NCBI GenBank assembly: GCA_001799195.1
Contig: MGSU01000237.1
Coordinates: 1 to 6,928, forward strand
Origin: Deltaproteobacteria bacterium RIFOXYA12_FULL_61_11
GTDB taxonomy: Bacteria; Bdellovibrionota_F; JAHFAK01; YA12-FULL-61-11
Length of the DNA: 6,928 bases
Direction of reading: 5' to 3'
The stretch's first letter is position 1. The number at the start of each line of letters is the position of its first letter. A program made the position numbers and the translations under genes. Of the stretch, positions 1 to 6,707 are shown piece by piece. The notes under the pieces were generated by a model. The model was not told the DNA's origin. It saw nothing but the letters and a program-made list of their open reading frames with translations, and ran no database searches.

Positions 1-1651
1 TTCCGAGGTAGACGTGGAACAGTTGCAGACCGATGCCCCTCCAACAGGCTGCATTATAGCGTTGTCGGCCGAACTCGAAGGGGAACGTCTCCGGGACCCG
101 GCGCGTGCTCGCATAATGCATGTCGCAATACCCTTCGACTAGGCGTTCCGCCACCTCCACATCTAATCCCGCAACGAGACGCCGTCGGAGCGAGTCGAAG
201 GTCCCGGGTTCATGGAACGCGAAGCGCCCCAAGGTCGCGGCGACCTGAGGCGGAAAGACCTCGAGCATCCTCCACTGTTCTTCGGCCGACTTCTCCATAA
301 AGAGCTCCCAGGTACAGCGGTGATCATAGGCGACTTCGACGAACTCGGCACAGATTCCGGTCGCCTTGTACTCCTTGATCAAGTCCACTTGGGTCACGAG
401 TCCAGCGGATACCGCACCCAGAAGATAGAGAACTGCCCCCCGCGGCCACCGCCGATGCAGCTCTCCCCAGGCCATTGCGAGCAAGAGGACCCAGTCCACA
501 ACCAAGGCCTGGAGATAGCGTGGGGTCGGGACGGGATAGAACCAAGCATAAGCGACGATCCACGCGCTGCAATTGAGGAGCAGATAGCAGGCCACGAGAC
601 GTTCCGGACGTTCTCCCGGCTTCCCCGGCAGCACTCTCTTTCGTAAACCGATCACCTTCGAGATTGCATGCCCCAGAGCGATGAAGAAGCACAGTATACC
701 GGGTACGATGTGGAGAACCAACCCAGGGGCGACCTTCGGCCCGCCGTGCAGAACACTGGTGAACTCCCCGCCCCAGAACGCACTGGCTCCCCCAGGGCCG
801 AAGAGCATGGGCACTTCGAGACCCACGACTTCGAGCAACCGGAGCGCGATGCTTCCCAGCCCCGGGAAGGAGGTCGCCTGGGACCTCCCGAGGAAGAAAC
901 CGCTCAATTGGGACCAGCCCGAGATGGGGGTAAAGGGTGCCAACAACTGGCAGGCCACGGCCCAGCACACGAGCATCCCGATGCACCCCCAGACCAGACG
1001 AGGTGCGCGTTCTCTCGACCAGAGGACCAAGGTCCCCAGCGCTGCCCCGCAGGTAACCAAGAAGGCCGGGTACCACAAGATCCCAACTGCCCCCGCCAAG
1101 CCCATGAAAAGATAATCGGAGATGCGCCCGCGCACGCTAGTCTGAAGGAGGTGGTGCGCCAACCAGAGGGTGAAGAGACCGTAATGGAAATGTCTCCCCT
1201 CGCCGACTGTCGAAGCATGATGAACCAGATACGGTGCAAGGGTAAAGAGCAGGGCCGCGACCAGCGCCCTCCTGGGACCGAGGTAGCGAAGACAGAACCA
1301 GCAAAGGAAGATGAAGAACGTCGAGGTGAAGACGAGCGAGGCGGTACGGGTAGCAAAGAAGTACTCCCCGATCGCAGCGACAAAAGGCACCGCGAGGAGG
1401 GCGTACCAGAAATGCCCCCACCCCGAAATAACTACTCCCAACTTGAACAGGACAGGATCCGGGGGCAACCCCCTGGAGAGCATGGTGGCTATGAAATGAT
1501 TGTAATGAATCGCAGTATCCCGGATCAAAGGATCGCACAATATGGTCATCCCCCGGGAAACCAGAAGCAGGACCAGGAGCACGAGGAAACATGCTCCACG
1601 GTACGAAATAATCTCCACGTTGTCGGGGTACCTCACGGACCTTCCACCCAT
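1..1651 (-). CDS. Multi-pass membrane protein, GT-C glycosyltransferase-like (C-terminus off window)
   Basis: This frame is open from the ATG at 1651 to the left edge, giving 550 visible codons without a stop. The protein starts with a short basic stretch and a strong membrane segment (about residues 19-36). Around ten more hydrophobic segments follow, at roughly 71-93, 104-123, 126-145, 155-171, 178-212, 218-240, 308-332, 352-372, 378-396 and 405-421. The loop after the first segment carries two acidic residues (D40 in ILCDPL, D45 in IRDTA), the place where GT-C glycosyltransferases of the PMT/ArnT type keep a catalytic acid. GEGRHFHYG at about 150-158 sits in a second likely outer loop. From about residue 422 the protein becomes soluble and is rich in Tyr, Cys and Arg; I recognise no domain there. 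The ATG lies two codons after an in-frame TAA and has no strong ribosome site, so the GTG at residue 12 is an alternative. The GT-C assignment rests on topology and one motif only; another polytopic envelope protein is possible. It is transcribed divergently from hrpB. Confidence 0.72.
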   Translation of the reverse strand, partial: MGGRSVRYPDNVEIISYRGACFLVLLVLLLVSRGMTILCDPLIRDTAIHYNHFIATMLSRGLPPDPVLFKLGVVISGWGHFWYALLAVPFVAAIGEYFFATRTASLVFTSTFFIFLCWFCLRYLGPRRALVAALLFTLAPYLVHHASTVGEGRHFHYGLFTLWLAHHLLQTSVRGRISDYLFMGLAGAVGILWYPAFLVTCGAALGTLVLWSRERAPRLVWGCIGMLVCWAVACQLLAPFTPISGWSQLSGFFLGRSQATSFPGLGSIALRLLEVVGLEVPMLFGPGGASAFWGGEFTSVLHGGPKVAPGLVLHIVPGILCFFIALGHAISKVIGLRKRVLPGKPGERPERLVACYLLLNCSAWIVAYAWFYPVPTPRYLQALVVDWVLLLAMAWGELHRRWPRGAVLYLLGAVSAGLVTQVDLIKEYKATGICAEFVEVAYDHRCTWELFMEKSAEEQWRMLEVFPPQVAATLGRFAFHEPGTFDSLRRRLVAGLDVEVAERLVEGYCDMHYASTRRVPETFPFEFGRQRYNAACWRGIGLQLFHVYLG

Positions 1652-1729
1652 GACTTATCCGCCACAGTCGCGAATACCATGGAGCCCCATTGGAACGCAC
1701 CGAATTTCTCGCGCTCCGGTTGTTTCATG

Positions 1730-1765
1730 ATACTATAATAATTTTATTTTCATAAAGTTAGACAA
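1730..1765 (-). promoter_or_regulatory. AT-rich island, likely promoter of the left membrane-protein gene
   Basis: A stretch of about 35 bases that is almost all A/T stands out in a GC-rich window, just upstream of the leftward membrane-protein gene. Read on the minus strand it holds overlapping -10-like hexamers (TATTAT at 1740-1735, TATAGT at 1737-1732, TAGTAT at 1735-1730) and a TTGTCT at 1765-1760 that could serve as -35. The TTGTCT to TATTAT spacing is 19, slightly long, so I cannot pick one pair with confidence. It would leave a leader of about 75 bases before the ATG at 1651. The base composition is the main evidence. Confidence 0.35.
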
Positions 1766-1786
1766 GCCGGCCCGAGAGCTCGCGAC

Positions 1787-1815
1787 TTGACAATCCCTCG
1801 CAGGGTCTTGAGGAT
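1787..1815 (+). promoter_or_regulatory. Candidate sigma70-type promoter for hrpB
   Basis: A perfect -35 consensus, TTGACA, lies at 1787-1792. A 17-base spacer leads to GAGGAT at 1810-1815, which keeps the important A at position 2 and T at position 6 of a -10 box but matches only three of six. Transcription would begin near 1822, leaving about 20 bases before the hrpB ATG with an AAGG at 1827-1830 as the ribosome site. An imperfect inverted repeat (CCCT/AGGG around CGC, with flanking CAA/TTG, 1791-1810) fills the spacer. Confidence 0.38.
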
Positions 1816-1842
1816 CCAGGCCGGACAAGGAATAGTGCGACC

Positions 1843-4329
1843 ATGCGATTTCCCGAACTCCCCATTCTCGCCGTACTGGAGCACCTCGGTTCCATCCTGC
1901 GTTCGGCCAACCGCTGCATCCTGACCGCGCCACCGGGCACGGGCAAGAGTACGATCGTGCCGTTGGCCTTGCTCGATGAACCCTGGATGAACCAGAACAC
2001 CCTGGTCCTGCTCGAACCGAGACGGCTCGCAGCAGTTGCCATCGCCGCTCGTCTTGCCGAGTTGTCCGGGAGCAAGCTCGGGGGCTTGGTCGGTTACCAC
2101 ATCAGGGGAGAACGTCGAGCCTCACGGGCGACCCGTGTGCTAGTTGTCACCGAGGGGCTCTTCACCCGCCGCATCCAGGCTGACCCCTGCCTCGAGGGGG
2201 TTGGTGCGGTCTTGTTTGACGAATTCCATGAACGTGGAGCCAACGCCGAGTTCGGATTGGCCCTGGCCCTCGAGAGCCAACAGGCCTACCGGCCGGACGT
2301 ACGGCTGCTGGTCATGTCGGCGACCTTACCGCTGGAAAACCTGCAGCGCCGACTCTCCGCAGAGGTTGTCCACTGTGAAGCCACCCTCCATCCCGTGACC
2401 TTCCGCTATCTCGGCGAGAACGAGAAACCCCTCCCACTGCGCCTTGCCTCTTTGATCCCTCGGGTCTTGGAAGAACATCCAGGGGACGTACTGTGCTTCC
2501 TCCCGGGAGCTTCGAGCATACGTCGGACCGCGGCCGCTCTCGCAGCGCGAGCCCTGCCCGGAATAGAACTGATCGAACTCTACCGCCACATCGCCACCTC
2601 AGCTCAACGAGCCGCGCTCCTCCCCTCACCCCCGGGAATCCGCAAGGTGGTTTTAGCAACCTCGATCGCCGAAACCAGTCTGACCATACCCGGGGTGCAG
2701 GTGATCCTCGACTCCGGTCTGACCCGGCGCAACCGGTATATCGATTCTTCGGGGCTGGAACGTCTCGAAACCATATGGACTTCGCGGTCATCCTCGATCC
2801 AGCGGGCAGGCCGAGCAGGCCGTACCGGACCGGGCATTTGTTATCGCCTGTATTCCGAACAACGCTTCTCCGGCTTCCTCGAACACCTTCCTGCCGAAAT
2901 CTTGACCATGGACCCGAGCCAACTCCTCCTCGAGGCCCTGCTCTGGGGAGTCCCCGGCTTGCGCCATCTCCCCCTCTTGGACTACCCGACGGAAGAGCGC
3001 GAGGTCGCTGCCCGACACCTGCTCGCGCAACTGGGCGCGATCACGCTCGAAGAGAGCGGAGCACGGATCACCGTCCGCGGCAGAGCCATGGCAGAACTCG
3101 GATTACCTCCACGACTCGCGAACTTGGTCCTGACCGGTCGGGAGCAGGGCTGGACGACCACCGCCTGCCGTTTGGCCGCCCTCTTTTCTGAGGGGGACTT
3201 CCTTCGCGGTCCTGGCTGTCAGGCCGAGCTCTCCCTCCGCCTCGAGGTCCTGGCCGGAGTCTCTCCCCTGAAGGCCCCCCGGCGGCTGGAAGAGCTGGCC
3301 GCTGACCTGCTCCACAGAGCAGGAGGCACCGCGGATGCCTCTGCCCCCGATACCTCATTCCTGGTTGCGGCAACATACCCTGACCGCGTGGCCATGCTCC
3401 GGCCGGGCTCGCGCTCTCGCTACCTGTTGCGCAACGGTCGAGAGGTATCGCTCGGGGAGCAGGACCAGCTCGGAGGAAGCCCCTTCCTGGCCGTGGCCGA
3501 GATCGACGATCAGGAAGTCGCCGGCCGCATCATCCTTGCCTCCCCCCTCGAGCGAGAGACCCTGGACCAGCTCTTCGGTTCCGACATGGTGCGCGAGGGA
3601 GTGATCGAGCCGGAGGAGACGCTCACCGTGCTCCGCGCCAGACAACGCCTTCGACTCGGTGCGCTCGTCCTCGAAGAACGTATCTGGCACGACCCTCCGG
3701 CCGATAGCCTGAACAAAGCCCTCCTCTCCCTGCTCCGCAAACGGGAACCAACGTTCCTCGATCGTCCCGAACTCGCACGACTGCGCAACCGGATCGCCTT
3801 TGCGCGCGACCACGCACCGAAGGAGCCCTGGCCCCAACTCGAACCCCAGGACCTCCTGGCCGACCTCGAACAGTGGTTAGCCCCCTCGCTGCACGGCAAA
3901 CGCTCCCTGGCCGAGGTCGAGGAACTCGACCTCACCGCCCTGATCCTCGCCTCGATCCCCGGCAAGCTCGTCCGCCTCCTCGCCCAGCTTGCACCTTCTC
4001 ACTGGGAAACCCCGACCGGACACCGGGTCCGCATCGAATACGAAGGAGCCCCCCGCGTGGCGCTCCGGCTCCAGGAAGTCCTCGGTTCGCAGAAGCACCC
4101 CATGGTAGGGGGAAAAATCCCGCTGGTTCTCGAGCTGCTCTCACCGGCCGGCAGACCTCTCCAGGTCACGGCCGACCTGCCGGGTTTCTGGACCGGAGCC
4201 TATCTACAGGTGCGCAAGGAGATGCGGGGTCGCTACCCGAAGCATGTCTGGCCCGAGGATCCTGCCCGGGCTCTCCCCTCCAGGCATGGGGGTAAGTCCC
4301 CCCACGGAAAGAAGGACGGAAAGGGCTGA
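1843..4329 (+). CDS. hrpB: ATP-dependent helicase HrpB (DEAH-box)
   Basis: A complete 828-residue HrpB, close to the roughly 810 residues of the E. coli protein. HrpB is a cytoplasmic DEAH-box helicase presumed to act on RNA, with an unclear physiological role. The motor motifs appear in order: Walker A APPGTGKST (29-37), the PRR motif region (59-61), TEGLF (103-107), DEFHER as motif II (126-131), SAT as motif III (159-161), ATSIAETSLTIPG (272-284), and QRAGRAGRTGPG as motif VI (320-331). The C-terminal HrpB domain is also intact: RIEYEG, GGKIPLVLELLSPAGRPLQVT and RGRYPKHVWPEDP are family hallmarks, so the frame is trustworthy nearly to the stop. It ends in a short basic Lys/Gly tail. The ATG has AAGG 12 bases upstream and gives the usual N-terminus (PELPI before Walker A). 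No key residue is missing. Its 3' end overlaps the facing glycosyltransferase gene by 164 bases, and no intrinsic terminator is visible after the stop. Confidence 0.97.
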   Translation: MRFPELPILAVLEHLGSILRSANRCILTAPPGTGKSTIVPLALLDEPWMNQNTLVLLEPRRLAAVAIAARLAELSGSKLGGLVGYHIRGERRASRATRVLVVTEGLFTRRIQADPCLEGVGAVLFDEFHERGANAEFGLALALESQQAYRPDVRLLVMSATLPLENLQRRLSAEVVHCEATLHPVTFRYLGENEKPLPLRLASLIPRVLEEHPGDVLCFLPGASSIRRTAAALAARALPGIELIELYRHIATSAQRAALLPSPPGIRKVVLATSIAETSLTIPGVQVILDSGLTRRNRYIDSSGLERLETIWTSRSSSIQRAGRAGRTGPGICYRLYSEQRFSGFLEHLPAEILTMDPSQLLLEALLWGVPGLRHLPLLDYPTEEREVAARHLLAQLGAITLEESGARITVRGRAMAELGLPPRLANLVLTGREQGWTTTACRLAALFSEGDFLRGPGCQAELSLRLEVLAGVSPLKAPRRLEELAADLLHRAGGTADASAPDTSFLVAATYPDRVAMLRPGSRSRYLLRNGREVSLGEQDQLGGSPFLAVAEIDDQEVAGRIILASPLERETLDQLFGSDMVREGVIEPEETLTVLRARQRLRLGALVLEERIWHDPPADSLNKALLSLLRKREPTFLDRPELARLRNRIAFARDHAPKEPWPQLEPQDLLADLEQWLAPSLHGKRSLAEVEELDLTALILASIPGKLVRLLAQLAPSHWETPTGHRVRIEYEGAPRVALRLQEVLGSQKHPMVGGKIPLVLELLSPAGRPLQVTADLPGFWTGAYLQVRKEMRGRYPKHVWPEDPARALPSRHGGKSPHGKKDGKG

Positions 4330-5038
4330 AGCGTCCCCAGGCCATCCACAAGGTCCCGAATTCTCGGCAGACAGGCACGAGCTGTCGGAGTAAGCCTACC
4401 GTGCTGTTGTCGGTATTTCTTGCCTGTAGGGGCAGCTCGCCGAGCGTCCGTCCATGCTCCCGTAAGCGGAGTAGCAACTCCAGATCGTAACAGAACCCGC
4501 TGCAAAGGGCCGGATGGCCGAGAACCTCGAGCAGGGCTTCCCTTTTCAAGAACTTCGCTCCGCCCTGCGTATCCGAATAGGTCAATCCGAAGACATACCG
4601 GACCCCGAGGTTGAAGACCCGGCCGAAGACCTTCCTCAGCAGGGGCTGCTCGACCGATTCGAAGGAAACCCCGAGCCACTTCGAGCAGATGAAGCCGTCG
4701 AACTCCCGAGCTTCCAGGTGTTGCGTTGCCTCGCGGAGTCGTTCGAGAGGGAAGGGAAGATCATCATCGATGAACCCGACCACCTCGCCGGTTGCGGCCC
4801 GCAGACCGACCTGCAAGGCCCTGCCTTTCCCCAACCTGCGTCTGAAGACCAACCAACGCAAGCAGGGGTCGCACCGCGCGAGTTCATGCAAGGAGTTTTC
4901 GGCGAGGCTATCGGCGCCGTTGAGCACGACCAACAGTTCGACCTCGGGACCGAAATCACGGCGTAGGGTATCGACGCAAGCGCGTATGCCTAGCCCGCGC
5001 CGGCAGCTCGGGACGATAATGGTCAGAGCAGGGGGCAT
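4166..5038 (-). CDS. GT2-family glycosyltransferase, polyprenyl-phosphate sugar synthase-like
   Basis: A 290-residue GT-A fold enzyme, probably moving a sugar from a nucleotide donor to a polyprenyl phosphate on the cytoplasmic face of the membrane. The nucleotide-binding start LTIIVPSCRRG (5-15) is followed by KGRALQVGLRAATGEVVGF (71-89), the metal-binding acidic cluster IDDDLPFP (90-97), and SDTQGGAKFLKRE (155-167), the signature seen in dolichyl-phosphate mannose/glucose synthases as DTQ-G-K-F-R. CYDLELLLRLREHG (183-196) matches the following family block. There is no C-terminal membrane pair as in DPM1/GtrB-like members. The frame also stays open upstream to a TTG at 5152, but the ATG at 5038 starts directly before the conserved core and lies about 20 bases after a good promoter, so I chose it. 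Family similarity ends near residue 236; the remaining 54 residues, rich in Arg, Pro and Gly, are antisense to hrpB. Donor sugar and exact acceptor cannot be told from sequence. It faces hrpB and diverges from the arylsulfotransferase-like gene. Confidence 0.88.
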   Translation of the reverse strand: MPPALTIIVPSCRRGLGIRACVDTLRRDFGPEVELLVVLNGADSLAENSLHELARCDPCLRWLVFRRRLGKGRALQVGLRAATGEVVGFIDDDLPFPLERLREATQHLEAREFDGFICSKWLGVSFESVEQPLLRKVFGRVFNLGVRYVFGLTYSDTQGGAKFLKREALLEVLGHPALCSGFCYDLELLLRLREHGRTLGELPLQARNTDNSTVGLLRQLVPVCREFGTLWMAWGRFSPFRPSFRGGTYPHAWRGEPGQDPRARHASGSDPASPCAPVDRLRSRNPAGRP

Positions 5039-5065
5039 GGAGTGCGTCCGGATCGCTGTTGCATA

Positions 5066-5095
5066 GGTATAGCAGTTCCTTGCTCCGACTGTCCA
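5066..5095 (-). promoter_or_regulatory. Extended -10 promoter for the GT2 gene
   Basis: On the minus strand, TGGACA (5095-5090, five of six to the -35 consensus) is followed after 18 bases by TATACC (5071-5066, four of six), preceded by TGC, giving an extended -10 element. Transcription would begin near 5059, about 20 bases ahead of the ATG at 5038. This fits the shorter start for the glycosyltransferase and rules against the TTG at 5152, which would lie upstream of the transcript. Confidence 0.42.
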
Positions 5096-5173
5096 TCCCC
5101 AGCGCACACATCCCCCCTGACGGGAAGCGCTACAACCTTGTCGAGGGGCCAAGAGCTCTGCTACGGTAATGAA

Positions 5174-6598
5174 ATGATCAGATTTGTCTGGCGGCTGAGC
5201 CTCACCTCCTGTTGCATCGCGATCCTGGCCGGCTATCTCTTGGCCTGGTGGGAACAGGTTGCACTCTTCCTCCGGTTCCTGCCGTTCTTCCTGCTGGCGT
5301 GCGCAGGGATGCCGCTCTTGCTCTGGGGCTCTACGCTCAGAAAGCTATGGAAGCGCAGGGTCAGCATCCGTTCGCGCTGCTCCGCTCTCATGTGGATCGT
5401 ACTGCCCTGGCTCGGCCTCTGCTTCTTCTTCACATACCTGCCGACACCAAGCACCGCTCGCTCCACCGCGGCCGTTCTGAAATCTCTTCCCTATCTTGCG
5501 ACGGTCGAGGACGGTGCCCCCGACGCGGCTCGCTCCGGTGTCCTCCTCCACGATCCAGTCCGCTCGGTCCCCGGCGTGAATCTCTATTGTGGCTGCGGAT
5601 TGCGAGGAGCCTATTTGGTCAACGGTCGAGGGCAACTCCTACATCGATGGCTTCCGAGGGACGTGGGCTGGGACTGGCACCACATCGAACCTCTCGGCCC
5701 TGGCGAACTCCTGGTGGTGGTCAAGGACCAAGAGCTCGTGCGGCTCGATAAGAACGCGAAGGTACTCTGGCGTCGCACCTTGCGGGCCCATCACGATGTC
5801 GCTGTCGAGGGCGACCAGGTCCACCTCCTCTCGAGACGCGACGCTATCCTCTTCCGCTGGGGGCTACCCGTACCGGTACTCCTCGAGCAGATCATCACGC
5901 TTGATCTCGCCGACGGCACCGTCCTCCGGAACCTGGAACTGCGCCACCTCACTGCCTCGACCTTGAACCTGCATAAGGTGGTGAACCTCTATGCATGGTC
6001 CCTGTCCGGGGAATACCCGAGAACTCAGCACCAACCTCCCAAGGAACGAGGCTACCTGCTGTCCGAGGGAGGGCCTGCCGACCTCCTCCACCTCAACTCA
6101 CTCGAACTCGTGACCTCAGCGACCGGTCCTTTCAAGACCGGTGATTTCCTCCTCGGAGCCCACAGTATCGACGAAATCCTCGTGGTCGATCGACTCACCG
6201 GTTTCCCTCGCTGGCGTTGGGGGGAGGGCCACCTCGAGAATCCGCACCATCCCACCCTGCTCCCCAACGGGCAGCTGCTGCTCTACGACAACGGGACTAG
6301 GCGTGGATCCTCCCGCGTGTTGCAACTCGAGCCGAGCACGGGAGTCATCGTCTGGACCTACCCTGGATCGGATGCTCCACCCTTCTTCAGCTCTTGGGGA
6401 GGCGCCAATCAACGCCTCTCCGGAGGAACTACGCTGATCACCGACAGTCAACACGGCCGGGCCTTCGAAGTCACTCCCGAGGGCACCATGGTCTGGGACT
6501 TTTTCAATCCCCAACGTCTCAAGGATGGTGGTCGAGAGACCATCTACCGATTGCACCGTCTCGAAGACCCGAGGTGGACCCTCCCGCTCCACTGGTAA
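5174..6598 (+). CDS. Membrane-anchored arylsulfotransferase (ASST)-family beta-propeller protein
   Basis: A 474-residue protein. Three membrane segments (about 8-25, 30-52, 70-89) are separated by a strongly basic loop (KLWKRRVSIRSR), which puts the C-terminal domain outside the inner membrane. The outer domain (about 120-455) is an arylsulfotransferase-type propeller. Its conserved blocks are AYLVNGRGQLLHRW (146-159), DWHH (167-170), AHHDV (205-209), LHLNS (305-309), AHSIDEILVVDRLTG (329-343), PHHPTLLPNGQLLLYDNG (357-374), FFSSWGGANQRL (404-415) and FEVTPEGTMVWDF (431-443). Known ASSTs move sulfate between phenolic compounds through a sulfo-histidine. The histidines of the HHD, H-NS and (Q)HD-like blocks are present, but His330 appears to stand where the family has Arg. 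Many relatives are uncharacterised, so a binding or structural role is possible. The upstream GTG at 5042 is rejected because it would put 44 polar residues before the first membrane segment. A CxC (C139, C141) opens the outer domain. No clear terminator follows. Confidence 0.85.
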   Translation: MIRFVWRLSLTSCCIAILAGYLLAWWEQVALFLRFLPFFLLACAGMPLLLWGSTLRKLWKRRVSIRSRCSALMWIVLPWLGLCFFFTYLPTPSTARSTAAVLKSLPYLATVEDGAPDAARSGVLLHDPVRSVPGVNLYCGCGLRGAYLVNGRGQLLHRWLPRDVGWDWHHIEPLGPGELLVVVKDQELVRLDKNAKVLWRRTLRAHHDVAVEGDQVHLLSRRDAILFRWGLPVPVLLEQIITLDLADGTVLRNLELRHLTASTLNLHKVVNLYAWSLSGEYPRTQHQPPKERGYLLSEGGPADLLHLNSLELVTSATGPFKTGDFLLGAHSIDEILVVDRLTGFPRWRWGEGHLENPHHPTLLPNGQLLLYDNGTRRGSSRVLQLEPSTGVIVWTYPGSDAPPFFSSWGGANQRLSGGTTLITDSQHGRAFEVTPEGTMVWDFFNPQRLKDGGRETIYRLHRLEDPRWTLPLHW

Positions 6599-6665
6599 AA
6601 TCTTCCCCGAGCCGGAGTCCAGCGCAGGAACATGGAGAGACAGTTATCGTCGATCGAGTTCTGTC

Positions 6666-6702
6666 AGGGACGAGGAGAAGGAGAGGAGAAGGGAAGGAGG
6701 GA
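6666..6702 (-). other. Polypyrimidine tract after the HU gene, possible Rho (rut) site
   Basis: Between the facing ends of the propeller gene and the HU-like gene, 36 of 37 bases on the plus strand are purines (only C6671 breaks the run). In the leftward HU transcript this becomes an unbroken C/U-rich stretch starting 5 bases after the stop codon, with many YC dimers and almost no G. Rho binds such RNA. No hairpin followed by a T run is visible for either gene. The plus strand carries a direct repeat of GGAGAAGG 11 bases apart. The remaining gap (6599-6665) holds only a weak GACAG/CTGTC inverted repeat (6639-6665) around the palindrome TCGATCGA. Confidence 0.4.
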
Positions 6703-6707
6703 TCGGC

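Noticed and set aside
324-1700. Minus-strand open frames at 324-1076, 904-1383 and 1137-1700
   Set aside because: All are out of frame with the continuous 550-codon membrane-protein frame that runs 1651 to 1 and has coherent hydrophobic segments. They are shadows, not fragments of a frameshifted gene.
1633-1728. 31-codon leftward small ORF (MKQPEREK...) overlapping the start of the membrane-protein gene
   Set aside because: It could look like a leader peptide, but its ATG has no ribosome site and lies at or before the likely transcription start of the AT-rich promoter.
668-1738. Long plus-strand open frame of 356 codons
   Set aside because: It lies wholly antisense to the membrane-protein frame. 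Its Glu/Pro/Arg/Gln-rich, low-order composition is what the reverse of leucine- and glycine-rich codons gives. It shows no domain.
2493-3191. 232-codon plus-strand frame within hrpB
   Set aside because: It overlaps HrpB motifs V and VI in another frame and is Arg/Pro/Thr-rich without any domain; a GC-rich frame shadow.
3355-3965. Minus-strand frames of 160 and 151 codons under hrpB
   Set aside because: Both are antisense to conserved HrpB sequence, with no domain or start signal.
4514-4966. 150-codon plus-strand frame opposite the GT2 gene
   Set aside because: It is antisense to the GT2 catalytic motifs (IDDDLPFP, SDTQGG) and shows no family features.
6639-6665. GACAG/CTGTC inverted repeat as an intrinsic terminator for the propeller gene
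   Set aside because: The stem is only 5 bp with a 17-base loop and no T run follows on either strand.
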